Assembly (NCBI RefSeq): GCF_900162695.1
Contig: NZ_FUIH01000007.1
Location: 2,294,001-2,358,000 of the forward strand
DNA from: Virgibacillus siamensis
Lineage (GTDB): Bacteria > Bacillota > Bacilli > Bacillales > Amphibacillaceae
Direction of reading: 5' to 3'
DNA length: 64,000 bases
In this document: positions 34,836-44,211 of the stretch, in pieces
How positions within the stretch are numbered: the stretch's first letter is position 1
Layout: each line of letters begins with the position of its first letter
Made by a program: the position numbers and the translations under genes
The notes under the pieces: generated by a model
What the model saw: only the letters and a program-made list of their open reading frames with translations
Database searches by the model: none
What the model was told of the DNA's origin: nothing

Positions 34836-35780
34836 TTATGTCTTAACAAGCATATCATGGACTTTTTGAATCTCTTCGTCAGGAACAATCAAATAGTAGG
34901 TTCCGCCAATGTTTGTACCGTTTCCTTCAATCATATAACTAACTACATTTTCACGGACACCCCGATAATGTAACATCAAACTCTTCATGTCATCAAAATC
35001 CAGATTAGTCGTCATATTATTGCCAAGCACATCAAGCATGTCACCAATTTTTCCCACGGATGATATGCTGGCACCTTTGTCAATGATTGCCTGAATAACC
35101 TGGCGCTGACGCTGTGTCCGTCCAAAGTCACCGCGCGGATCCAAGTGGCGCATTCTTACATATCCCATCGTTTGTGGTCCGTTCAAATGGATTTGTCCTT
35201 TTTCATAATGATAGCCCTTTTTATAGTAACCTTCATCATACCAGTCAAGTGGATTGTTTACGGTGATTCCACCAACTGCATCAACCATTTGCGACAGCCC
35301 CTGCATATTCATTTCGACATAGTAATCCAGCTCTATATCCAATAGATTCTCAACAGTCGCAATCGACATATCTGTTCCGCCAAATGCATACGCATGGTTG
35401 ATTTTATCCTCATAACCTTTACCAACAATCATCGTTCGGGTGTCTCGCGGAATACTTACAATCTGCATCTTGTTTTCGTCAGGTTTCAGCGAAAGTACCA
35501 TCAGTGCATCGGAACGGCCTCCATCACCCGGCCGCTGATCCACGCCAAGCAACAAAATATTAAGCGGTTTCTGCTCGCTTAATTTTTCCTTTCCAACATC
35601 CTGATCAATCGAATCGACCGGATTATGGATTTCCCCGTTCACTGTTTCTTTCGCATCACTGTATATGGAGTATGCATAAGCGAAAAGTCCCAGAACAAGA
35701 ACACAAAAAATTGCCAGCGTTATCCTCAATCCACGGCGTTTCTTTGATTTATTATGCTTATCTATTCTTCTTTCCGTCAT
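34836..35780 (-). CDS. LytR-CpsA-Psr (LCP) family protein
   Basis: A 314-residue membrane-anchored protein. A cationic cytoplasmic tail is followed by one membrane helix at about residues 19-40 and an extracellular LCP domain. Conserved elements are LNILLLGVDQRPGDGGRSDALMVLS near residue 75 (with Asp and Arg for pyrophosphate and metal), IPRDTR near 112, and RMRHLDPRGDFGRTQRQRQV near 210. LCP proteins attach teichoic acids or other glycopolymers to peptidoglycan. It is a single gene with its own terminator. Confidence 0.92.
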   Translation of the reverse strand: MTERRIDKHNKSKKRRGLRITLAIFCVLVLGLFAYAYSIYSDAKETVNGEIHNPVDSIDQDVGKEKLSEQKPLNILLLGVDQRPGDGGRSDALMVLSLKPDENKMQIVSIPRDTRTMIVGKGYEDKINHAYAFGGTDMSIATVENLLDIELDYYVEMNMQGLSQMVDAVGGITVNNPLDWYDEGYYKKGYHYEKGQIHLNGPQTMGYVRMRHLDPRGDFGRTQRQRQVIQAIIDKGASISSVGKIGDMLDVLGNNMTTNLDFDDMKSLMLHYRGVRENVVSYMIEGNGTNIGGTYYLIVPDEEIQKVHDMLVKT

Positions 35781-35927
35781 ATGTTTGAGCCTCTTTCATT
35801 AATTCAGATTTACTCATTATAACATATTAAAACTAGTTTGATAACATGATAAAATATGATGACATTCCAATTAAGGGACTTTAAGAGCAGAATATTCGTA
35901 CTCCGCTCCCAAGCCCATATTATCAAC

Positions 35928-36869
35928 TTATTTCAGTAGTGAATGAATTACTTTTCCATCCATATTCCCACCCGATACAAGAACGACTATTCGCTTTCCT
36001 TCAGCCGGACGCGCTAAGGCTGCTGCAACTGAAACGGCAGCGGAAGGTTCAATTACCTGCTTCATTCTAGTCAGTATAAAATCAAAAGCCTTCCTAATTG
36101 CATCTTCTTCCACCAGTTGAAGATCATCCACGTAACGTTGAACAGCCGGGAAAGTCAACTCCCCTGGAATCGTTGTGCGCAGTCCATCAGCAATTGTCGA
36201 GGTGGCATCAATTGTTACGCGTTCACCGCTCTGCAGCGATAAATAAGTATCATTGGCAAGTGCCGGCTCCACTCCGATTACCCGAATCGATGGTTTCATT
36301 TCCTTGATTGCGGTAAGTACACCTGAGATTAGCCCGCCACCGCCAACAGGCACATACACTTCATCAATGTTATCCACTTGTTCCAGAATTTCCATCCCTA
36401 TTGTTCCTTGACCCGCCATAATAAGTGGATCATCATATGGGGGAATATATATTCCATCCCCGCCTTCACAAATTTCCTTCGCCCGCTCAATCCGTTCAGC
36501 GGACGTTACCCCGCAGAATTCCAGGTTCCCATTATACGCCTGAATCGCTTTTTGCTTGTTACTTGCGGCATCTTCCGGGACTACAATGGTCGATGGAATG
36601 CCCAGTTTATTCGCTATGTATGCCACCGCCTGGCCGTGATTCCCGGATGAGGCAGCGACAATGGATTTCGGATTTTGCTGTGCCACATCCTTCACCTTAT
36701 TTGTTGCACCCCTAATCTTAAATGAACCTGTTTTTTGCAGGTGTTCACCTTTCAGGAAAACTTTATTTCCAGTGTTGATTGATAATGTTTCGGAAGTCAT
36801 AATTGGTGTTTGTTTGACGATATCGGAAATTGTTTCCCTTGCTTGATAAATCTGTTTAAGTCCTATCAT
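35928..36869 (-). CDS. Threonine/serine dehydratase-type PLP enzyme
   Basis: A 313-residue fold-type II PLP enzyme of the catabolic threonine ammonia-lyase/serine racemase group. The PLP lysine is at K51 in SFKIRGA. The phosphate-binding loop is VPVGGGGLISG, and ASSGNHGQ is the substrate loop. It has no C-terminal ACT regulatory domain, so it is a short catabolic or racemase type rather than biosynthetic IlvA. The ATG at 36869 is preferred over the one at 36875 because AAAGGGG is then 9 bases away. The reaction is deamination of threonine or serine, possibly racemisation of serine or a hydroxyaspartate-type substrate. Confidence 0.88.
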   Translation of the reverse strand: MIGLKQIYQARETISDIVKQTPIMTSETLSINTGNKVFLKGEHLQKTGSFKIRGATNKVKDVAQQNPKSIVAASSGNHGQAVAYIANKLGIPSTIVVPEDAASNKQKAIQAYNGNLEFCGVTSAERIERAKEICEGGDGIYIPPYDDPLIMAGQGTIGMEILEQVDNIDEVYVPVGGGGLISGVLTAIKEMKPSIRVIGVEPALANDTYLSLQSGERVTIDATSTIADGLRTTIPGELTFPAVQRYVDDLQLVEEDAIRKAFDFILTRMKQVIEPSAAVSVAAALARPAEGKRIVVLVSGGNMDGKVIHSLLK

Positions 36870-37119
36870 TCCCATTTCCCCTTTCTTTCCTTTGCCAGTT
36901 GCTTTTACAGGAAGGGTCCCCCTACTTTCTCAACTGGTATTATACCCCGAAATATTTTGAATGGCTAATATGTAAAATCCTGATTTTTACTGGAGCATTT
37001 TTAGATACAGCAATTATCAAATTCATATCATCTGTGCTATCCCGGGTAATTCTTGACAGTTGCATAAAAATTGGATAAATTTTAACTATTAAACGATGAT
37101 TGCTAAAGGATGGGATACA

Positions 37120-37599
37120 GTGACTTTTAAAACGGCTGATTTATGTGATGATTTTTCGAACGAACTGACTGTCTGTAAACAAGCATTTACTTCGTATGGA
37201 AAGAAAATAGCATTTTCCGGACCCATTTCAACCGTCAACGTGCTGGAAGATAATGTATTAGTGGAAGAATCCCTTGAGACCATCCCGGAAGGCAATATCC
37301 TTGTCGTGGATGGCGGTGCATCCAGAAATTGCGCACTGATGGGGGACCGTTTGGCCGGAATCATGGTGAAGCGTAATCTTGCCGGTGTTATCATCAATGG
37401 GTGTATTCGCGACAGTGCGGACATTGCACAGATGGATGCAGGTGTTGTTGCCTTGGGAACAAATCCATTAAAAAGTAAAAAAGAAGGAAAAGGCGAAAAA
37501 GATATTACCGTTACATTTGGAGAAGTAAATTGGAAACCTGGCAACTATGCATATGCTGATGAAGACGGTATTGTCATTTCTGAAAAAAAGCTGATTTAA
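37120..37599 (+). CDS. RraA-like protein
   Basis: A 159-residue member of the RraA/menaquinone-biosynthesis-methyltransferase-like fold, with FKTADLCDDF at the N-terminus, VVDGGASRNCALMGDRLA near residue 70, and VIINGCIRDSADIAQMDAGV near 95-115. The start is GTG at 37120 with AAAGGA 9 bases upstream; the upstream ATG at 37096 has no ribosome site. E. coli RraA inhibits RNase E, but close relatives in bacteria without RNase E are 4-hydroxy-4-methyl-2-oxoglutarate or oxaloacetate lyases; the G-x-x-R-D signature required for that activity is visible (NGCIRD). In a Bacillus relative the lyase role is more plausible. Confidence 0.85.
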   Translation: MTFKTADLCDDFSNELTVCKQAFTSYGKKIAFSGPISTVNVLEDNVLVEESLETIPEGNILVVDGGASRNCALMGDRLAGIMVKRNLAGVIINGCIRDSADIAQMDAGVVALGTNPLKSKKEGKGEKDITVTFGEVNWKPGNYAYADEDGIVISEKKLI

Positions 37600-37629
37600 C
37601 TGCTTTATAAAAAGAAACACATCTAAAAC

Positions 37630-37657
37630 CCCCATACCACATCACAATGGTATGGGG
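37630..37657. terminator. Terminator between convergent genes
   Basis: A 10-bp perfect stem CCCCATACCA/TGGTATGGGG with an 8-base loop. On the minus strand it is followed by TTTTAG, serving the BsuPI gene; on the plus strand only a weak T-run follows the RraA-like gene. Confidence 0.75.
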
Positions 37658-37663
37658 ATAGCT

Positions 37664-38128
37664 TTATGTTTTATGCCATTCCTTTTTCACTTGTATCTCG
37701 GGATTAGAATTTAGTGATGCTTGGATTGTGTACGTTCCTTTTTGAAGCTGGTCAGGCAGCTTGAATTCAAATGATGTTTCCTCCGCCTGTTTTAACTTGA
37801 TCGCCTTATCATTTATAGCAACTGTTTTTTCAAAAACAACTTTCCCGGTATTATCAGTTATTTCAATGCTATAGGCGGGATCAGTTGCAAATTTAAATTT
37901 TTTTATATGCTCAGTCTGATTCTTCAGCTTAAAGATTGCCTGTTCCTTGCCAATTGTAATGCTTGGTACGATCTTTCCTGCAACAATCCCACCACTGTTT
38001 TCACCTTTCGTTGGCGGTTCGTTCTGTTTTTCACCTGAATGGCTTTGGTCACTTCGACCGCATGCAGTTAAAGCAATAACTGCAATGCCTGCCACTATCA
38101 GCAACAACATCCTGCTCCAAGGCACCAT
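37664..38128 (-). CDS. BsuPI-domain lipoprotein, possible protease inhibitor
   Basis: A 154-residue lipoprotein. The signal helix (MLLLIVAGIAVIALTAC) ends in the lipobox LTAC, then a short linker precedes a beta-sandwich domain with the BsuPI pattern: FKLKNQTEHIKKFKFATDPAYSIEITDNTGKVVFE and a C-terminal strand. BsuPI is the intracellular serine-protease inhibitor fold of Bacillus. The start at 38128 has AAGGAG 6 bases upstream. It lies 30 bases downstream of the M4 protease gene, on the same strand and followed by a terminator, so the two are very likely one transcript. Inhibition of that protease is a hypothesis. Confidence 0.75.
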   Translation of the reverse strand: MVPWSRMLLLIVAGIAVIALTACGRSDQSHSGEKQNEPPTKGENSGGIVAGKIVPSITIGKEQAIFKLKNQTEHIKKFKFATDPAYSIEITDNTGKVVFEKTVAINDKAIKLKQAEETSFEFKLPDQLQKGTYTIQASLNSNPEIQVKKEWHKT

Positions 38129-38158
38129 ACTCATCTCCTTATTATACAAGTGATTTTA

Positions 38159-39805
38159 CTACTGTACGCCGATCTGATCCCATGCTCTTGCTACACCATC
38201 ATATTCAGATCCCTGACCATAGATATCCTTGGCGGACTGAAGCAATGCTGCACGTGCATCACTGAAGTTACTGTATGGATTCAAATAAACGGTAAGTGCA
38301 CGGTAATATATTTTTTCCGCTTTATCTTTGCCGATACTTTCCATGGTAAGATACGCTGCTTTATTTGGAATTCCGCTGTTAATGTGCACTCCGCCATTAT
38401 CCTGGTTTGTTTCAACATAGTCCTGCATATGGGCCGGCTGATCATATGCCGGTGGATTGGAAATACTGCGCAGGGCATCTCCACTTTTGCCGGGAGTGTA
38501 CACATCTTCACCCAGCAAATAATCGTCACGGTCAACAAATGCAGCAAAAACGTCTGACATGGATTCATTTAACGCGCCGGGCTGATTCCGATAGACAAGC
38601 CCTGCAGAATGCCCTGTAACTGCATGTGTCAGTTCGTGCGCCACCACATCCAGCGCGCCGGAAAGCGGTGCAAACGTCTGCCCGTCGCCATCACCATATA
38701 CCATTTGCTGGCCGTTCCAAAAAGCATTATTATAATTATTTCCATAGTGGACTGTCGAACGGATTGATGCACCATTATCATCATAGCTGACACGGTCAAA
38801 ATTGGTATAATAATAATCGAATACTTTATCCGCATATGCATGTGCATCCACAGCTGCTGCCTGTTTATCTGCGGTGAATGCATTATCACTGTCAGTTACC
38901 AGAGCCCCTGGCAACGTACTTCCATTTTGAGCAGTATATGTTTCAATTACGCCATTCATTGGATTGGTCACATCATATAATTGGTATTGGCCATTTTTCA
39001 AATACGTATTCAATTCTTTCGTATCTCCGAGGACTCCGGTACCAGTTCCTTTTGTTGCTTCAGCATCTGTGACGGCATTATAGGAGTCAATAACCGATCC
39101 ATTGTCAGCATCAACAAAAATCTGCCAGTTCGCAGGTTTCGGATAAATAAACTGAAGCTCCACATGATAAGCCAGTTTATTCGTTCCGTTGTGCGAATAA
39201 ACAACCATTTCCGCATTTTCCGCGCTGTTTTTCACTCCGGATTGACTTAATGACGCATTGTCACCATCGTCCGCTTTCGTTTGCTCTTTCGTCAGACCAA
39301 TAGAATCCCATGCATTTTTAACGGCTTTATTTTTTGAAATACCGGATGTAAGACTGTTTTTCATATGATTAGCTGCCTGTGGATGTACCGCCCCAGTCAC
39401 AGCGCTGACGTAATCTTTCTTATTTGTATGGACAGTGAACTCCGCTCCGAAAACAGGAACGCCGTTAACGGTTTGTTTAAACGTATAATGCGTCATGCCC
39501 AGATCGTCAGTCTTTTTTTTCACAAACTCCAAATCCGAATCGGGGTCCAGCTGAAAGACATTACGCTTTTCTTCCAAATACTGCTTCACTTCATGAAGTC
39601 CACTCACCTTTTTTTCAGACAGTTTACCTGAAATAAATGAAGGTGTGCCAGCGCTTTCATTCCAAACTACCTGGAAATTGGAGTGAGTCATTGACTTCAT
39701 CGCGTTTAATGTTTGTGTACCCAATTCTTCCGCACTAATACTGCTCGCTCCCACTGTAAGCCCCAATGCCAGAACCGTTCCTGTCATCGTTCGTTTAAGA
39801 TTCAT
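38159..39805 (-). CDS. Secreted M4 neutral metalloprotease (bacillolysin type)
   Basis: A 548-residue preproenzyme. A signal peptide (about 1-25), an FTP domain (about 50-110) and a PepSY propeptide (about 120-240) precede the thermolysin-like catalytic part (about 255-548). The zinc ligands are HELTH at 390-394 and E414 in GALNESMSD; the catalytic His is in DNGGVHINSGIPNKAAY. The size fits bacillolysins. It digests extracellular protein, and the propeptide must be removed to activate it. The gene is followed by the BsuPI lipoprotein gene. Confidence 0.95.
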   Translation of the reverse strand: MNLKRTMTGTVLALGLTVGASSISAEELGTQTLNAMKSMTHSNFQVVWNESAGTPSFISGKLSEKKVSGLHEVKQYLEEKRNVFQLDPDSDLEFVKKKTDDLGMTHYTFKQTVNGVPVFGAEFTVHTNKKDYVSAVTGAVHPQAANHMKNSLTSGISKNKAVKNAWDSIGLTKEQTKADDGDNASLSQSGVKNSAENAEMVVYSHNGTNKLAYHVELQFIYPKPANWQIFVDADNGSVIDSYNAVTDAEATKGTGTGVLGDTKELNTYLKNGQYQLYDVTNPMNGVIETYTAQNGSTLPGALVTDSDNAFTADKQAAAVDAHAYADKVFDYYYTNFDRVSYDDNGASIRSTVHYGNNYNNAFWNGQQMVYGDGDGQTFAPLSGALDVVAHELTHAVTGHSAGLVYRNQPGALNESMSDVFAAFVDRDDYLLGEDVYTPGKSGDALRSISNPPAYDQPAHMQDYVETNQDNGGVHINSGIPNKAAYLTMESIGKDKAEKIYYRALTVYLNPYSNFSDARAALLQSAKDIYGQGSEYDGVARAWDQIGVQ

Positions 39806-40243
39806 CTAAACCACTACCATCCCTTTTTGTTATTTAAAGCGCGCACTTTAGTGAATCTATTTGCACTGATAGATTCAACGACGTCCACCAAAACATATCA
39901 AATATATCTAAAAGTTCCCATAGTTAAATAGGAATATCTTGGTCCTGTTTTGTAATGTTTTGTAGGAAAATGCGCCAATAACAATTTTCAGGATAAAGCC
40001 GGTTTTGTCACAGATGACGTCACATCCAACCCCTTTTTAGTCCAAAAGAATCAGTCAATAAAATATTACAATTGAAACAAAAGTTTAATAGATTACTGGA
40101 AAATGCAATCCATCCTATTCGACAAAAATCGACAAAATTCATGAAGTGCCTGGCACCTGTCGAATTTGATTTGCAAATATGGAAATAGTATAATATTCAA
40201 CCAGTGTGCGTACTATATAATTTGACATCTGGGAGGAATGATG
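39806..40243. other. Long intergenic region, M4 protease to binding protein
   Basis: No gene is visible. An inverted repeat with 8-base arms GAATCTAT and ATAGATTC at 39853-39876 lies in the leader of the protease gene. A palindromic GTGCCTGGCAC core at 40146-40156 is enclosed by near-repeats of TCGACAAAA and TGTCGAATT. The promoter of the binding-protein gene is at 40166-40194. The segment 39900-40100 is AT-rich without further clear signals. Confidence 0.5.
40166..40194 (+). promoter_or_regulatory. Candidate sigma-A promoter of the binding-protein gene
   Basis: TTGATT (40166-40171), a 17-base spacer and a perfect TATAAT (40189-40194), 50 bases before the start codon. Confidence 0.65.
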
Positions 40244-41146
40244 ATGAAAGAAGTACAACGTTGGACATATTTTATAGTGGTAATTACATTGTTGCTGTTC
40301 GTTATTGCAGGATGCAGCAGCGATAGTGCAAAGGAAAACGGTGACGGCAGCGCGGAAGAAAAAGATAAAGGAACGATACATATCGGCCTTCAAAATTGGG
40401 CTGAAACGATAGCCGTTGCCAATATGTGGAAAATTGTTCTTGAGGATAAGGGTTACGATGTAAAACTGACCTCCGTAACGAAAGGAGCATTGTATTCCGG
40501 CCTTGCGGATGGAAGCATTGATGTCAATTTGGAAGTCTGGCTGCCACACACCGACAAGCCCTATGTACAACGATATAAAGAGGACATTGTCAAACATGAT
40601 GGGTGGTACAAAAATACGAGGCTCGGATTAGCAGTTCCGGAATATGTAGACATCGACAGCATGGATGAATTAAACTCAAATAAAAAAGCATTCGATGGTA
40701 AAATTATTGGAATCGAACCAGGTGCAAGCCTGATGAAAATGACTGACAAGGCTGTAAAAGAATACAACCTGGATTATGATCTGATTGAGAGCTCTGGCCC
40801 ATCCATGACTGCACAATTGAAAAAGAAATATGAAGAAAAAGAACCGATTGTTGTAACACTCTGGAACCCACATTGGGCATTTGCGGTATGGGATCTGAAA
40901 TACCTGGATGATCCCAAAAACGTTTACGGGAAGCCTGATAGTGTCTACTGGTACTCACGTAAAAACTTTAAAGAGGAATTTCCTGAGGTAAGTACATGGC
41001 TGGATCAATGGGACATGTCACATAAGCAGCTCTCTTCACTCATGAATGTCATACGGAAAAATGACAACGAGCCGAAAAAAGGTGCTGCCAGGTGGATTGA
41101 AAACCACCAGAAACTGATCGAAAAATGGGTTGCGGAAAAAGAATAA
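40244..41146 (+). CDS. Glycine betaine-type substrate-binding lipoprotein
   Basis: About 300 residues, OpuAC/ProX-like. The lipobox VIAGC ends a signal helix at about residues 8-25. The mature domain shows ligand-binding features of the glycine betaine family: NWAETIAVANMWKIVLE near residue 55, then GWYKNTRLGLAVPEY, and WNPHWAFAVWDLKYLDDP near 210 with the aromatic cage tryptophans. Three consecutive ATG codons start at 40238; the third (40244) has the best spacing from GGGAGG. It has no permease or ATPase gene beside it: a terminator and an opposing gene follow. It must partner with a transporter encoded elsewhere. Confidence 0.88.
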   Translation: MKEVQRWTYFIVVITLLLFVIAGCSSDSAKENGDGSAEEKDKGTIHIGLQNWAETIAVANMWKIVLEDKGYDVKLTSVTKGALYSGLADGSIDVNLEVWLPHTDKPYVQRYKEDIVKHDGWYKNTRLGLAVPEYVDIDSMDELNSNKKAFDGKIIGIEPGASLMKMTDKAVKEYNLDYDLIESSGPSMTAQLKKKYEEKEPIVVTLWNPHWAFAVWDLKYLDDPKNVYGKPDSVYWYSRKNFKEEFPEVSTWLDQWDMSHKQLSSLMNVIRKNDNEPKKGAARWIENHQKLIEKWVAEKE

Positions 41147-41156
41147 AACTGACAAA

Positions 41157-41183
41157 AGCACACCTGTCACGAAACAGGTGTGC
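41157..41183. terminator. Terminator after the glycine betaine-binding gene
   Basis: The arms AGCACACCTGT and ACAGGTGTGCT are perfect complements with a short loop and are followed by T-rich sequence. It lies between convergent genes. Confidence 0.85.
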
Positions 41184-41218
41184 TGATTTATTTCTCGCAA
41201 CCACCTTAACAAACGAAC

Positions 41219-42553
41219 TCACAACAACAAATACGCTATCGGAGTCACAATAACAATCGTCAAAATTGTCCGTTCAAACCAGATTACCAGCAGTTTCGGA
41301 ATGCTGATTGGGATTTCAGTCGATAAAATACAAGGAACCAAAGCAGAAAAGAAAATAATCGCCGAAACAGATAACACCGCAACCACAAATTTCGTAACCA
41401 ACGATGCTTTAACTACCAGTAATGCAGGTAAAAACATTTCCGCTATCTCAATTGAAGCAGCCTTTGCTGCCAGCAATGGTTCCGGTAATTGTACCACCCA
41501 TGTAAATGGATAAAAAATATATCCCAAAATATCAAAAACTGGTGTATATGTTGCTAAAATTAAGCCGAGCAATCCAACAGACAAAATGGATGGCAAAATT
41601 GCCGCGGCCATAATAAATCCATCCTTCAAATTCACCCATATATTTTTAAAAAGCGGCAAGGAGTGTTCCGTTGTATCCATTGCTTGACTCCAGGCCTCTT
41701 CAAGACGATTTTCGTTAATCTTTTTCTCGGGAAATCCTTCCTGGCCATTATAATAGGAATCACTTATTTTATTTAAAGGCCAAATCCGAACTGTGATAGC
41801 GGTTACAAGAAACGTAACGACTAACGTCACCCAAAAATATAAATTCCAAATATCCATGATCCCAAGTGTTTTTGCAACAACAATCATGAACGTGGCTGAT
41901 ACCGTCGAAAAGCCTGTTGCAATGATGGTTGCTTCCTTGATTGTATATTTCCCTTCCTTAAATACCTTGTTCGTGATTAACAGACCAATTGAATAACTTC
42001 CTACAAAAGAAGCGACTGCATCAATTGCTGAACGGCCTGGAGTGTTCCAAATTGGTTTCATGACAGGCTGCACAATTACACCTATGAATTCCAAAAGTCC
42101 ATAGCCAACCAAAAGCGCCAAAAATACTGCTCCAATTGGAACCAGAATACCAACTGATGTAACGAGACTATCAAATAAGAATGGCCCCAGATCGGGAGCA
42201 AACAGCCATTCAGGACCGAAGTTAAAGACAAGCATTAGCGCAACAACCATCCCAATCACCTTAAAAAAAGACAGAACCGTATATACAGTATCCTTATTCC
42301 ACGTTTTATTTACAAAAGGATGCACTGCACCAAATATGATGACAAACAGGATATAGTAAGGTACAGCAGCCGTAAAGTTTTCCTGTACAAACGTAACCAT
42401 ATGATCCAAGGGAATCGTGGACTTCCCATTCATGGTAATCGGGATAAAAAATGTAAATGCACCAATAAAACTGTAAATCACAAACTTCAAAATATTTTTC
42501 CCGTTTGTATGATTCGTTTCCTTTGTCACAACATCATTTGCAGGATTCTCCAT
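41219..42553 (-). CDS. YjiH-family membrane protein (Gate domain)
   Basis: A 444-residue polytopic membrane protein with about 10-11 helices and the nucleoside-recognition (Gate) fold repeated. The family is YjiH-like; biochemical function is not established. The ATG at 42553 is preferred over a GTG six bases earlier, since GGAGGG then has proper spacing. It is the last gene of a hutG-nhaC-yjiH unit on the minus strand, so it may be a transporter for the same substrate or its product. Confidence 0.85.
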   Translation of the reverse strand: MENPANDVVTKETNHTNGKNILKFVIYSFIGAFTFFIPITMNGKSTIPLDHMVTFVQENFTAAVPYYILFVIIFGAVHPFVNKTWNKDTVYTVLSFFKVIGMVVALMLVFNFGPEWLFAPDLGPFLFDSLVTSVGILVPIGAVFLALLVGYGLLEFIGVIVQPVMKPIWNTPGRSAIDAVASFVGSYSIGLLITNKVFKEGKYTIKEATIIATGFSTVSATFMIVVAKTLGIMDIWNLYFWVTLVVTFLVTAITVRIWPLNKISDSYYNGQEGFPEKKINENRLEEAWSQAMDTTEHSLPLFKNIWVNLKDGFIMAAAILPSILSVGLLGLILATYTPVFDILGYIFYPFTWVVQLPEPLLAAKAASIEIAEMFLPALLVVKASLVTKFVVAVLSVSAIIFFSALVPCILSTEIPISIPKLLVIWFERTILTIVIVTPIAYLLL

Positions 42554-42628
42554 ATCCACCCTCCATTATCATCCTTATCAAATCCCTTCGCCATAAACCG
42601 TTTTCCTTATTTGTTTAGATTCAGGCTG

Positions 42629-44077
42629 TCAATCATATAATTTAGACGTTTCATGTTCATCCTGCCGTTTCACTTCTTTATCCGTTTCTCCATTCTTGTT
42701 TGTATATACAATACCGATACCCAAGAAAGAAATGATAATGGAAATTATGGGAGTTGCCAGATTCATGATGGCATACGGAGCATATTGCAATGCACCAACA
42801 CCCAATGTACTCAAAATAAAGACACCTCCAGTTGTCCACGGCAGTAAAGGCGCAGTTACCGTCCCTCCATCCTCAAGTGCCCTTGACAGATTTTTCGGAT
42901 GCAAATTTCTGTCACGATAGGTCTTACTGTACATTCTTCCCGGTATCACAATGGAAATATATTGCTCTGCTGTAATCACATTAGTCATAAACGATGACAA
43001 TACCGTAACACCAAGTAGGCTCCCATCCTTTTTTACTATCTTTAATATTTGGTTAACGATAACTTTCAACATACCTGCACCTTCCATGATTCCACCAAAA
43101 ATCATCGCTACCATGGCCAGTGAAACTGTATACATCATTGAGCTAATCCCGCCCTGATTTAATAGTGAATCCACTGTATCGTTTCCTGAATCGATGTGAT
43201 ATCCATCCTGAAGAGCAACGACAGCATCACTGACATTCGCCCCCTGAACAAATACTTCAGCCAGGAATCCAAGAATAATACCTGCTGCTAGTGCAGGGAG
43301 AGCCGGAACCTTTTTTACGATAAGTAAAATTACAATCAGCGGAATTAATAATAGCCACGGGGAAATTAAAAAATTCGCCTGAAGCTCCTTTATAACAGCT
43401 TGAATATTGCCGCTTTGAATTGTCCCGCCGGCATAATTCAGACCCATAAACCAATAAATGATTAACGCAATAATTGTTGCAGGGACTGTTGTGTAAGTCA
43501 TATGGCGAATATGCTGGAACAAATCGGTCTCCGCCATGCTTGAGGCTAGAACAGTTGTATCAGACAGCGGTGACATTTTATCACCAAAGTAAGCACCGGA
43601 AATAACTGCACCGGCTACCATTGCTGGTGGAAACCCCATGCTTATACCAATTCCCATCCCCGCTATCCCTACTGTCCCCATGGTTGACCACGAACTGCCG
43701 ATCATGATGGAGACAATGGAACATATAATCATAATGGTCACTAAAAACAGGGAAGGCGAAATTATTTTTAACCCGTAAAATATCATGGTAGCCACAATTC
43801 CACTGCCAATCCATGAACTAATAATCATACCAACCGCAATAAGTATAATTACAGCCGGGAGCACCTTGTAAATTCCGTTATAAATAAAGTTTTCTATTTC
43901 CTTCCATTTATATCCGCTTTTCCATGCAATAAAGGCAGCTACCATTGCTCCCAGAATTAAAGGGATATGTGGAGCACCATGAAAAACCAAAATGGTAAAG
44001 GACATCGCAACAATCATTACTATAAATGGGATAATCGACAATACAAGCGAAATCTGTTTTCTCGAATCCTCCATCAT
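42629..44077 (-). CDS. NhaC-family Na+/H+ antiporter-like transporter
   Basis: A 482-residue membrane protein with about 12 helices. The conserved NhaC region with GSSWSTMGTVGIAGMGIG and GAYFGDKMSPLSDTTVLAS is visible near residues 130-175. NhaC members exchange Na+ for H+ or for organic acids (MleN swaps malate for lactate). Its place between hutG and yjiH suggests transport of an amino acid or its derivative. The substrate is unknown. Confidence 0.88.
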   Translation of the reverse strand: MMEDSRKQISLVLSIIPFIVMIVAMSFTILVFHGAPHIPLILGAMVAAFIAWKSGYKWKEIENFIYNGIYKVLPAVIILIAVGMIISSWIGSGIVATMIFYGLKIISPSLFLVTIMIICSIVSIMIGSSWSTMGTVGIAGMGIGISMGFPPAMVAGAVISGAYFGDKMSPLSDTTVLASSMAETDLFQHIRHMTYTTVPATIIALIIYWFMGLNYAGGTIQSGNIQAVIKELQANFLISPWLLLIPLIVILLIVKKVPALPALAAGIILGFLAEVFVQGANVSDAVVALQDGYHIDSGNDTVDSLLNQGGISSMMYTVSLAMVAMIFGGIMEGAGMLKVIVNQILKIVKKDGSLLGVTVLSSFMTNVITAEQYISIVIPGRMYSKTYRDRNLHPKNLSRALEDGGTVTAPLLPWTTGGVFILSTLGVGALQYAPYAIMNLATPIISIIISFLGIGIVYTNKNGETDKEVKRQDEHETSKLYD

Positions 44078-44211
44078 TCATTCCCCCTCTTTAAATGAAC
44101 ATAGCTATAAACATTATTCATTGCTAGTTTTGTAATATAACAACGGGCTAACAGATTGGCCCGGCAATGTGTCATCAGTCTGAAGCTGCTGCTTCCGTTT
44201 TTCACAATCGG

